From Turritopsis dohrnii (lineage: Eukaryota > Cnidaria > Hydrozoa > Anthoathecata > Oceaniidae), in NCBI GenBank assembly GCA_027922465.2, contig BQMF02000202.1:558001-622000 (forward strand): a stretch of DNA of 64,000 nucleotides, read 5' to 3'. Below, piece after piece: positions 38,401 to 46,600 of the stretch (within the stretch, counting starts at the first letter, position 1; the number at the start of each line of letters is the position of its first letter). The position numbers were made by a program, and so were the translations under genes. The notes under the pieces were generated by a model, which was not told the DNA's origin, ran no database searches, and saw only the letters and a list, made by a program, of their open reading frames with translations.

Positions 38401-39822
38401 ATACTTTTATCCAAACTTAAGCACTATGGAATCAGAGGCATTGCCAACCAATGGTTTCAGTCTTATTTATCCAGTAGATCTCAATCTGTTACTGTTTCTA
38501 ACATATCTTCCAAACCTGCGCTAATCAAACATGGTGTTCCTCAAGGATCTGTGCTTGGCCCTCTCCTTTTTCTAATATACATAAATGACCTACATATGTC
38601 ACTGATCTTTTCAGAAGCTCATCACTTTGCTGATGACACAAACCTAATCAGCTTTAGTAATTCTTTGAATTCACTCACTAAACAACTAAACCTAGACTTA
38701 CGTAAACTCTCATATTGGCTTAATGCCAATAAGATTGTTCTTAACCAAAACAAAACTGAATTCATTCTTTTTAGATCCCCAGGCAAACCTAATCCTACTC
38801 TCTTTAGACTAAAACTTCATGGCAGATGGTTGTACCCAAGTCATTCTATCAAATACCTTGGAATATTCCTTGACCAAAATCTATCCTGGAATAAACAAAT
38901 TTCGAGTCTCTGCATCAAATTGCACAAAGCCAATGGGGCACTTTGTAAACTTCGTCATTTTGTTTGTCAGTCGGTTTTGAGGTCAATCTATTTTGCAATT
39001 TTTGACTCTCACTTGAGATATGGTTGTCAAGTATGGGGTCTCATCAAAACGTCTAACAATAACAGAGTTTTTATTTTACAAAAGAAGGCTGTTCGTATAA
39101 TCACCTTTTCAAATTTTAGATCTCCCTCAATTCCCATCTTTCATGATCTTAATATCCTCCCTATCTTCTCCCTTGTTAAGGTTCTCAACAACACATTTGT
39201 CTACAATTATTTAAATTCAAACCTCCCTGACGAAATCTTTCAAGTTTTTAAATTCTCACCTGCCTCCACCTCTCATGAACACAACACACGTTTCAGTAGC
39301 TCTGGAGGGTTATCAATTCCTAGCATCAAAACTAATGTATTTGGCAAAAATTCCCTAACATTCCAGGCAATTAAATTTTGGAATCAACTTCAATCATCTC
39401 ATCCTGATATAATTCTTCAAAATTTAGCTTTTAATACTCTTAGAAAACTATCAACTACTCTGTCACTGCAATAGCTCACCTGTTTAGTTTGTTTGTTTTG
39501 TTTAGTTTTTGTTGTTGTTTTTTGTTCTTGATTTTTGTGTGTGTGTTTTATAATCTGGTATGTCTCTTTCTCTATCCTTTTTTTGTCTTGTTACTGTTTA
39601 GTTTCTTAGCTTCTTTCTTTTGTAACTGTTGATAAACAAGTTGAGTCCTCTCTCTCTATTTTTTTTTTATTTATTTATTTATTATTATTTTTTTTTTTTT
39701 TTTTTTTTTACGGGTGGCCTCCCCCTCGATTAGCTTGTCTATTGGTGTGGTCTCCTTCCATGTTTATATTGTATATGATCTAATATTATATTGTATATTA
39801 TCTAACCATGGTAAATAAATGA

Positions 39823-39855
<33 letters not shown>

Positions 39856-40218
39856 CTATATTTGAAAATCTGGTTATAGCTATAATAGTAAGTAAAACTA
39901 CTAGGGTAAAACATAGTCATTAGTAATGCGAATTACTCTTTTGTGTTTCTGTTATTATGTTACTAATGGTGTTTGACTACGATGTGGGATGTTAACCTTT
40001 TGGAAAAGTAAAACATCACCCTGGGCTGGTGGGTGATTTGATAATTGATGGAGGGGAGAGAAGGGAAGGGGAATGGGAGATGTACCGAGATCTTTATAAA
40101 TAGCTACCCCTGAAAAGATACGTCCTGGTACAATAGGCTTTATGTTCACAAAAGCAAATGACAATGCCGTCTTCAAGAATATAACATTATCCTTTAAGAT
40201 AATATGACCGAATTTCAT
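23477..40218 (-). CDS. FHIT: FHIT, diadenosine triphosphate hydrolase (histidine triad)
   Basis: Five coding exons: 40122-40218, 27394-27539, 24960-24989, 23665-23733, 23477-23593. They join in phase to 152 aa (human 147). FHIT cleaves Ap3A to AMP and ADP and is a tumour suppressor in mammals. The histidine triad [14 protein letters not shown] is complete, as are SFAFVN...VPGH at the start, Q in [11 protein letters not shown], the IY that matches human Tyr114, and the [10 protein letters not shown] end. The third exon is only 30 nt. Intron 1 is 12.6 kb and carries a short TIR element, a long-TIR transposon, a Penelope fragment and an antisense LINE. Intron 2 carries a gag-like relic, intron 3 a MITE with a nested foldback. 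The last intron is only about 71 bp. The start is the first Met of the conserved N-terminus; it faces OTUD5. Confidence 0.95.
23930..24638. mobile_element. Non-autonomous TIR element in FHIT intron 3
   Basis: The ends are complementary: CTTATTCTTTGGCGATT at 23930 and AATCGCCAAAGAATAAG near 24621-24637. Inner parts also pair ('aatggaaaatttccattagttgttg' near 23965 against 'caacaactaatggacattttccatt' near 24402). No transposase is encoded. A 140-bp foldback (24475-24614) interrupts its right side. Confidence 0.75.
24475..24614. repeat. Foldback with 57-bp near-perfect arms
   Basis: Arms 24475-24531 and 24558-24614 are reverse complements over essentially their full length; the 26-nt loop begins 'attcacttgac'. 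On the minus strand the loop reads CTGAGTTAC...GTGAATCGAAAAG, which loosely recalls a hammerhead layout but lacks the CTGATGA core. It is nested in the TIR element at 23930-24638. Confidence 0.85.
25440..26240 (+). pseudogene. Retroelement gag-like relic with zinc-knuckle remnant
   Basis: Overlapping plus-strand frames look like one decayed coding region: [14 protein letters not shown]...[17 protein letters not shown] (25500-25784), then [38 protein letters not shown] (to about 26035), then [15 protein letters not shown] and [11 protein letters not shown] (about 26080-26185), two cysteine clusters of a nucleic-acid-binding knuckle. The order capsid-like helices then CCHC-like cluster fits a Ty3/Gypsy-type gag. 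Several frameshifts and a stop make it non-functional. No LTRs or pol were found. It lies in FHIT intron 2. Confidence 0.55.
28275..29250. mobile_element. Short TIR element with GC-rich ends, FHIT intron 1
   Basis: The left end ATAATCAGTCGTCTCCTTTT (from 28278) pairs with the right end AAAAGGAGAAGACTGGATAA (from 29227) with a few mismatches; next to both lie unusual ACGAGTGCG / CGCACGCG motifs that contrast with the AT-rich surroundings. The interior has two short open frames (28252-28566 minus, Arg-rich; 28628-28840 plus, charged, ending DESNNEYE) without recognisable homology. Superfamily unassigned. Confidence 0.45.
29537..32715. mobile_element. DNA transposon with terminal inverted repeats over 700 bp
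   Basis: The left arm 29537 to about 30265 and the right arm about 32000-32715 are inverted copies with high identity, both starting at the outer end with AGTACAGGTGATATTGGAGGG-like sequence. The flanks permit a TA or TAA target-site duplication. Within each arm the motif CAGGGGGT(A/C)... recurs about every 170-180 bp (29870, 30050, 30212; mirrored at 32030, 32205, 32383). Between the arms lies one protein-coding relic (30473-31737, plus). I cannot place it in a named superfamily. It lies in FHIT intron 1. Confidence 0.85.
30473..31737 (+). pseudogene. Transposon-borne protein with PIN/FEN1-like acidic motifs, five in-frame stops
   Basis: A single frame runs from about 30473 to 31737 with no frameshift but with stops near 30949, 30991, 31131, 31300 and 31501. 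Readable parts: a start resembling [33 protein letters not shown], about 30 residues later GDTNILVLM, then [48 protein letters not shown], and an acidic C-terminus ([13 protein letters not shown]). Proteins of this type (EADT...DTDVLVL...HAFTGCD...LPP...RANYQA) recur in cnidarian and arthropod genomes with no function known to me. The EAD and DTN-LVL spacing recalls the metal-binding acids of PIN/FEN1 nucleases; that is inference. The enclosing TIRs suggest it was the transposon's own enzyme. Confidence 0.6.
32985..33440 (-). pseudogene. Penelope-like GIY-YIG endonuclease fragment
   Basis: The minus strand reads [19 protein letters not shown], then [20 protein letters not shown] (the GIY-YIG half motifs IVY and YIG), and after a frame change [16 protein letters not shown] and [10 protein letters not shown], in the usual Penelope order. 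At least one frameshift (about 33180) and a stop (near 33373) disable it. It is from a different Penelope family than the pair at 10912-12506. It lies in FHIT intron 1. Confidence 0.7.
33480..34911. other. Intronic DNA left of the LINE
   Basis: No recognisable gene. A 117-codon open frame at 34507-34860 begins with a hydrophobic stretch ([11 protein letters not shown]) but shows no known domain and sits in an intron; probably chance. Two telomere-like TTAGGG units occur at about 33667. Confidence 0.5.
35057..35854 (+). CDS. LINE ORF1, coiled-coil RNA-binding protein
   Basis: 265 aa. A polar start is followed by a long heptad-rich coiled coil (about residues 15-95, with repeated L/I spacing through [18 protein letters not shown]), then an L1-type RRM/CTD-like region ([37 protein letters not shown]). 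This is the architecture of ORF1p proteins that trimerise and coat the element RNA. The frame is intact; the Met at 35057 is the first in frame and follows the GC-rich leader. Confidence 0.88.
   Translation: MTHTRAQQRNNSSQMDQVLNNCDNNFKKLDEKLSNIESHNKNIQHDLNRMKDEIITNLVQVNKELQKKVKTLERKVANLEENEKNITIYSELNNQYGRRNNIEICGIPNDVRDDKLEEKVIEVLKHIDVEVTPAEIEACHRLPPTKKNKNKKTIIRFVNRKKAEKSLFNKKNLSKVNMVDLEFPEDTRIFIGENLNAYFRELGYLCRELKREGFINKFKFQNEAFFIKIKSNSETQEKIVHKDELYDLFYDFFFPEELENYDVLT
36214..39474 (+). CDS. LINE ORF2: PHD finger, endonuclease, reverse transcriptase
   Basis: 1086 aa from the Met at 36214, chosen because it directly precedes the PHD finger; the frame is open further to a Met at 36157 (1105 aa). 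Order: PHD-type zinc finger (CPIC...CDAC...WVHANC...WFCPSC, within the first 65 residues), apurinic-like endonuclease (AISETRF near codon 170, LLGDFNIN near 285, SDH near 353 of the longer frame), reverse transcriptase ([20 protein letters not shown], catalytic HFADDTN at about 824), then a C-terminal tail with [13 protein letters not shown]. All catalytic residues that I can check are present and there is no stop or frameshift. It performs target-primed reverse transcription. The PHD finger might bind histone tails, but that is inference. Confidence 0.93.
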   Translation: MSSFPCPICKKTVGDYCKSIFCDACKSWVHANCVPLTSADFKNLAKCNDAWFCPSCINHIFPFNKEISNPSTAGNITHRMNPLIDQLNNLYTSENFNETEDCKYYSPSDFTSSFMNFNSAFSAFHLNIASLNKHYDELCDLLAQLQFSFGVIAISETRFRKDHPSASNIRLPGYSHIQVDTESSAGGVLLYISNKLNYKPREDLSKIMYQVNHLESVFVEVCREKRNNIIIGSIYRHPSMSIQEFINLFVSPFLHKVSSENKLVILLGDFNINLLNSESDTSISSFLDVLGSYLIIPKITLPTRICPGSETLIDNIFISSSDYCWKSGNILSSISDHLSQFIILDSSESNKSSSSSYYFKDWKKFNREDFILDFLSIDWKSRLKLEAGDVDFSFNTFFAIIDALVDKHVPQVKLTKKQINNSRKPWITGGLIKSMNKRDKLLQLYIKTKNPDVKSQYHEQYKTYRNHIVALCKQSKINHFSQYFQTNSNNIRKIWAGVRDLIQCKSKSTASISLSVNNTIISDPFLVSQSFNDYFSSIADTIRSKVGFTPHNFKHYLSNPINHSVFLRPVTHQEILSQISQLKFSKSSGPNSIPLQILHLLPQDISHILSDLFNLSISSGKFPSILKISNAIPVFKNKGSPLIPSNYRPISLLSNIEKIFEKLIYSRLINFLDKHKVIYKRQYGFRKNHSTTHALLTIIERIRQSLDSGQFACGVFVDLQKAFDTVDHNILLSKLKHYGIRGIANQWFQSYLSSRSQSVTVSNISSKPALIKHGVPQGSVLGPLLFLIYINDLHMSLIFSEAHHFADDTNLISFSNSLNSLTKQLNLDLRKLSYWLNANKIVLNQNKTEFILFRSPGKPNPTLFRLKLHGRWLYPSHSIKYLGIFLDQNLSWNKQISSLCIKLHKANGALCKLRHFVCQSVLRSIYFAIFDSHLRYGCQVWGLIKTSNNNRVFILQKKAVRIITFSNFRSPSIPIFHDLNILPIFSLVKVLNNTFVYNYLNSNLPDEIFQVFKFSPASTSHEHNTRFSSSGGLSIPSIKTNVFGKNSLTFQAIKFWNQLQSSHPDIILQNLAFNTLRKLSTTLSLQ

Positions 40219-40658
40219 AATGTCAACTGCCCGGCAGCCATTTATTTTTTACATGTTTTTAAAAATCATTCTAAGAATTGGAGACGCATGCGCCGTATAA
40301 TCTGTTAGTGACTTGCTGGAAGTACGCCTTCATGGAGGACTGTAAAAGGCATCGGATTTTGCTGCATCAGTTTTGCCTTTTATGTCACAACTTTGGTATT
40401 TGATAACTTAAGGGAGCATTTTGTCTGTGTGAAAACATTGTTAAGTCCTGTAAAACATTTAAAGAAAACTATTCTGAAATCTTGACTGTTCTACCAGAAT
40501 GGCAGATGTAAAACTACTGTGGGAAGGTACTAAAAATCGTGACAATAAAAACATTGGTAAAAACTAGAAACTCCGTTTTCGTTCGGGTGCATAAATATTT
40601 CAATAAAATAAACTCATAGCCATCTTAAAGTACATATGGAAGACAAACCCTTTTTGAC
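40219..40658. promoter_or_regulatory. Shared divergent promoter region of FHIT and OTUD5
   Basis: Only about 440 bp separate the start codons of FHIT (minus) and OTUD5 (plus), so 5' UTRs and promoters of both must lie here or overlap. A locally GC-richer patch (gacgcatgcgccgt near 40283) lies on the FHIT side. No TATA box was identified. The divergent arrangement suggests a bidirectional promoter, inferred only from spacing. Confidence 0.55.
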
Positions 40659-43600
40659 ATGACAATTTTACCCAAGAAGAAACACCAAGAGCTAAGAAAA
40701 AACGAACAGGAGCAGGAAAACAACGACGCTCGAAATCGAACAAGGAACAGATCATCTACAAGAAATAGAACACAGCAAAATTCTGCTGATGAATTAGGAA
40801 CTGTTTCTGAATCATCTAATGGAGGTTTATCTTCACCAGTATATAATGATCTTGATACAAGAGACTCTCATGATGGTGTAGGTTTACCTCATAAGCGTTC
40901 CAGAAGTCATGCAAGAGGTGGAGGAAGTAGAGATAGCAATGAAGCTGATGATAATGTTGATGGAAATGAAGATGGTTATAACAGCTCTGATGAACATGGT
41001 CCTAGAAATTTTGGGCCTAAGGTAAAACAATGTTGAAGATAGTGTATGTTTGTCATTGTCAATTTTGCAAATGATTGTCAAAATGTCTACCTTTGGACTT
41101 CTTCCCTTCCTGCGAAAATATATAAAACAGCATACGTTTTCTCTTGAGGTCATTCTTACTACTTAACTTAACCTTGTCAGCTTGATTGTCAATATTTTAT
41201 TTGGAAGTGATGTTGATAAAATGATGTGTGGGAGGATAATGTTAATTTTATTTATTTATTTACTTTTACAATTCTTGACCCAGGATAGCCTCTTCAGTTT
41301 AGGTTATGTTAGTATGTCTTAGAGCATTTACCTCCATTTGGCTGTGGAAGTTGAAATGACAGGAACTGCTCAACCACACAACCACCATAAAGCAGAGAGG
41401 AGTGATCCATCAGCGCTTAATGGTCGATCACCGATCAATGATATTGGCAAGATTCAAAGGACAGTTGTCTGGAATATATTCTATGTGATCATATTTAACA
41501 TATTTCATTTCTTTTTCCTCTTTTCTTACTTAAATTAAGACTTGAAGAAATCAATTAAGTAAATTTATAATAATAAAAGCAGTAGTATTAAATGAATCTA
41601 TTGGTTTCTGGACACATTCTGCTTGTATTTGATGTAATATGACGGTCATTTACAATTTATTTTTCCGTATTTTTTCATAGTCACAACCACGCAGCCTATG
41701 TTCACAATAAAGACAATCTCAATCTTCTTTGCGTACAATATTCAAACTGGGAAATGAAAAACTATTTTTGCTGGTAAGGGGGAGGGACTTACTCTAAAAC
41801 TAATCCTCTATTTATATGCAACAAAACATGCTCAACTTAGATTATTCAATTACCAAATATTCTGTTGCTAGGGGGGGACGACCACCATCTTTTCACCTAA
41901 CGAAAGAATATGAAAACATAAATGGGACTCGTTTTCATGTTATTCGATGAAGTTAAAAAAAATGAAATTCAGACGTGTGATAATTGGTCTAACAGGTGTG
42001 CCGACAAACACTCACCACTCTGCATGGTATGCTGATTGATTTAGAAAAAGGAAAACAAAGATTTCAACATTCAAGAGGCTAAAAAATTAAAAGTCTCCAA
42101 TAACTGCTTGATTGAACGTTAAAGAAATATTTACAGGAACATTGAGCTGAAGTGATATCGGAAAAGAAAGATGCTTATTAAGATATGAGACCAAGAAAGA
42201 TGCTTATTAGGATATGAGACCAAGAAAGATGCTTATTAGGATATGAGACCAAGATTAGGAAGCAAGAGCCAGTAAAATGAATTCGCAGGACCCTCTTTGA
42301 TAACAATACCTTAAGGAACTGAAGAGGCTATCCTGGGTAAACATTCGTAAATAAATAAATAGATAAATAAATTGACTCTCATTGATTCACAACTTATCTT
42401 GTCTTCATTGATTTTCCTGTCTTTGCTTATCAAGACGGATGAGTTTAGTGTCTTTCTTAAAGGAAAGATAAATTTCCTGGCCAATAAAAATGTTTTTTTC
42501 ACACGTATTAATTTTCACACAAGCCATATTTTCCAAAAAAGGAAACTTATGAAAATAAGATAAATAACTGTAATTTCAAGAGATTGTCTTTTAAAATCTT
42601 TTCAATTTTGAAATTTATCATGCTTGTGGCACTAAGGTTAAGGCACAGTTAACAGTGACCCACAAGAGGCGTTCTCCACTCATCCCAAGTAGTTACTTAA
42701 AAATTACTGTTTCGTTACAGGAAAAAAGAAAAGCACATTGTTTGAAGCAAAATACATGGAGCCTCAGGAAATTATTGTTATAGGACATTATACCTTAAGG
42801 GAATTTAATTTGGCGGGAATTAATTTTCGCAAATTTCGTGAGTCCTATTGTTTTTAACAAAAGATAGTGAAAGAACAATAGAAATCCAAAAATTCGCGAA
42901 AATTAATTTCCTCGAAATTTAATACCCTTAATTACAAGAAAGAGAGTAGACAGGCTACTGCTCGAAACAATTCAAGAAATAATGCTTTACTGAAGGCAAC
43001 ACTTAAACGTCTTTGGTCAGAACTAGTTTCTCCTTGGATATTCAAAGTGCTCAAAGTGGAAGTGCTCTGTAAAAGAGAATAACGTTTATTGTAGACTAGT
43101 TTATATCACCATACAAATGTTACATTATGTAATGTTATACTTAATGATAAAAGAACATTATTCAACTGATATTAAGTTTGTGCATCAACAAAAATCTTGA
43201 AAAAAACACAGCATTTATTTTTGTACACAAAAATTTGGGCATAAATTTGATACTAATTTTCACGTGTTTCTGACTATTTTTTTCGTGAAAATTAATTCAT
43301 GTGAAAATTTCTACTATTAAGGTAATGAGGATATGAGTTAAAATGATGAATGACTTAAAAAACGTTTATGGTGATTTTCAGGACTGATGATGGCTTGACT
43401 GTCACTGGGAATATCAATTTTTAATATAATTTGAAATTCTTTTGTAGGGTTATACTTTGGAAATGTTGAATGAGGTAATCATACACTTAAATTCGTCTCT
43501 ACAGTTTATATTTACATTTTGTATGAAACGAAGCTTTCTGTTGAGTAATGAAGTGTTTGTGTATTCTAGAGAGAGGTTGAGTTTGAACGACAACTGGCTG

Positions 43601-46600
43601 AAAAGAAAGGTTTTGTTATAAAACAAATGGCTACCGATGGAGCTTGCTTGTTCCGTGCTGTTGGTAAGATAAAATTTGAAATGAAAATGACTTTATATAG
43701 TTTAAGGCTCTCCTTTAGGCTTTTTTTTTTTGAATTTATTTTAACGAGGTCGGAGAGAACTGGCAGTGTTATTCACTGATGTGGGCCTCCACCAGGAATG
43801 TATACCTCAGATTTTAGGGCAGAGAACTTGCACATATTAGACTGATAGGTGATTGTGGTCTTATTTATGTTATTTGAGGCACTTGTTCATTACATCACAT
43901 CGTGCACATATATATCTCATTATACCTTTCGTTGCATATGTTACTTTTCGTATCACAATAGCGTTCTACAGTGCCAGGATTTGAACCACTACCAACTATC
44001 ACCCTTGTATTACGAGCCAACCGTCCTATCAAGTGAGCTATACACCCTTAGTTTATATTGATTATAAATATTGAAACCAGTCATTTTAAATCTTCATTTT
44101 AAACATTCATTTAAAACTTTCACTATAAATAATACAACGTCTTATTAAAAAACAATTATAGATTAATTATAGTCAAACATATTTCATGAATAAAGATTGA
44201 TTCTTCTTTTCTATTTCTATGTAAGTAATTTTTTATAAAAACTTGATAACTTTTACATGCCATGCCATGTACTGAAGAAGAAAGATCAAAACCAACGAAT
44301 CTTGTATTTGCTGACGTCATGAAGTAGATGATGATGTTGTAGATCAGGTTGTTCAGTGTGAATATTTTGGATACAACTGTATTAATATATCTTTGCCAAT
44401 CTCCAATTCTTCAGTATCAAAAGAGCTCTTAAGATCAGTTGACACAAGCAAATCTTTCTTGAAATTCCAACAAATCTGTTTCAGCTACAGAAGAACTTTC
44501 AAATTGATTTGAAAGGGAAGTTGTAAAAAATGTAAACAAAAAAAAAGGTGTTGCGACATAAACTTCTGCAACATGAACTTCTGCAACATGATTTTTTGAA
44601 TCAAATACTTTGTTGTTATGACAGTTTAGCAGTATTTGAACATGAACTACATATTTTGGTTTGTGAAACATTTTACCAGGATTGTTTTCTTTGTCGATGT
44701 CTTTATCATATCTTTATCATCGGAAACAAAATCTTGATTAGAATGTTCGTGCTTTTTCATTGAAACTTTTACCACCAACCATTCACACCATTTTTATATA
44801 GCATTACGAAAAGCATGATATGAAAACCCTAATTACTAAAACTTCGTGCATCTTTCCATTTTTCAAATTTAGTCCGTGATATGAAAATTGATAATTGAAA
44901 ATTCTATGATTGCATACCTGGGAATATTTGATTCTGAAACAAAGACAAATTGCACCAATTGATTAAATATGAAATGTTTTTTTGCAGAAAATAAAGACAA
45001 TAAATTTATGACTTTTATAAAAGTACTGCATGATGAATGCCAAATTTTATGATATAAAGAAATCTATTTGTGTGGATAACGCTCTGCAAATTTTGTTGCA
45101 AAATGAATCCACACACGCCCATACATCTCTGACAACAACTGCACATGGCTGTAATCATCTCATAAACATCTCTGTCTACGAACACAAATAAAGGCTAGCA
45201 TTTCTGCCGGCCAAAAAAACCCTTAGAAAAGATGCATTCAATCTTTGATGACAACAAACTGAGAAAGAAGTGGTTTGATTTACTTGATGCTGATAAAAAA
45301 AGGATAATGACCATTGACCAAGTATATTGCTTTTAGTCAATCAGGAGTTGATCTTGCCATCTCCTCATAGATGTATTTGACTGTCATTTGTGCTGTCTTC
45401 TTTTATATTTCAAATTATTCTTTTTAATTCATCAAAACATAAGAATATATAAAGAAATAAACTTGTGATGTCGATTTGTAATACACATTGATACTTCATT
45501 AAGTTCTTGCCACTTATGAAGACACTGTCTTATTTTTCAGCCGATCAAGTTTATGGAGATCAAGAAATGCACAGCGTTGTTCGTAGACATTGTATGGACT
45601 ACATGGTAACTCTTTGCTCAATAAAAATCATTCTTTGTCTTAACGGTGTAGTGTTTCTATCTGATGAAATGTGCATACAGCACTGCTTATGAAATGTTTG
45701 CTTCAATATGTCTGTGAAATAAATGTTAATGGAATGTTGTCTTGATTAATAATTTGCTCAACTCAATGATTTCATTTGTGTTCAGGTGAAGAATCGAGAC
45801 TTTTTTTCACAATATATAACTGAGGATTTCTCTTCATATATACGACGGAAACGAAACGAGCATGCGCACGGCAATCATACAGAAATGCAAGCGTTAAGCG
45901 AAATGTATAACCGTCCGATTGAAGTCTACCAATATTCGTACGGTATCAGTCTACACTTGTTCTTTGTTGTTGTTTATTTATTTGTTTATCCATAGTGGCT
46001 GATGTTGATTTTGTACGTTCTTTAGAACCAATCAACACGTTTCACAGTCGCTCTTATAGCTACGAAGATAACGCACCTATCAGATTAAGTTACCATGGAA
46101 ATGTACATTACAACTCGGTTACAGACCCCTACAACCCGACTGTTGGTGTTGGTTTGGGTTTAGCAGGATATAAACCTGGGGTTTGTATTGCTTTCTAAAC
46201 GTACAAGCATGATTTATTGTTAAGTCATGTTGATAACTCCTTCTGTATCGTCACATACTACCTACTATATGATAGCCTCGCTCCTTCTGTATCGTATTAC
46301 AACCGGCTTTCGTTTTTTTTTTCTTCTTCTTTTTTTTCTTACTGTCCAAACCTAGCGGTTTTTTGAAATTTCGTGCGTGCATTTACATGAAACCAAAGCA
46401 CCGTGCATTGCATGTCAGCGAAAGATTTACTAAAGTTTCTTTGCTCAATATTAAATGGATTTTAAAGAATATATACATATTTTAAGGTGAAAACAGAAAA
46501 TATATAGAAGAAACTTATAATTATCTTGGACTGTGATCATTCTTTTCTAACTAAAAAGAAGTTCTCAACGTTTTGTAAACAGAAGAGTCAAAAGAGCTAT

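Larger units (their letters stand above)
34912..39856 (+). mobile_element. Full-length-looking LINE, antisense in FHIT intron 1
   Basis: A GC-rich 5' leader (34912-35056), two intact ORFs separated by about 300 bp, a T-rich 3' UTR and a terminal (ACTT)n tail (39821-39856) form a complete non-LTR retrotransposon of about 4.9 kb. An apurinic-type endonuclease plus a simple-repeat 3' tail fits the CR1/L2/Jockey group; the exact clade needs phylogeny. No target-site duplication could be defined by eye. Full ORFs with intact catalytic motifs suggest a recent insertion. Confidence 0.88.
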
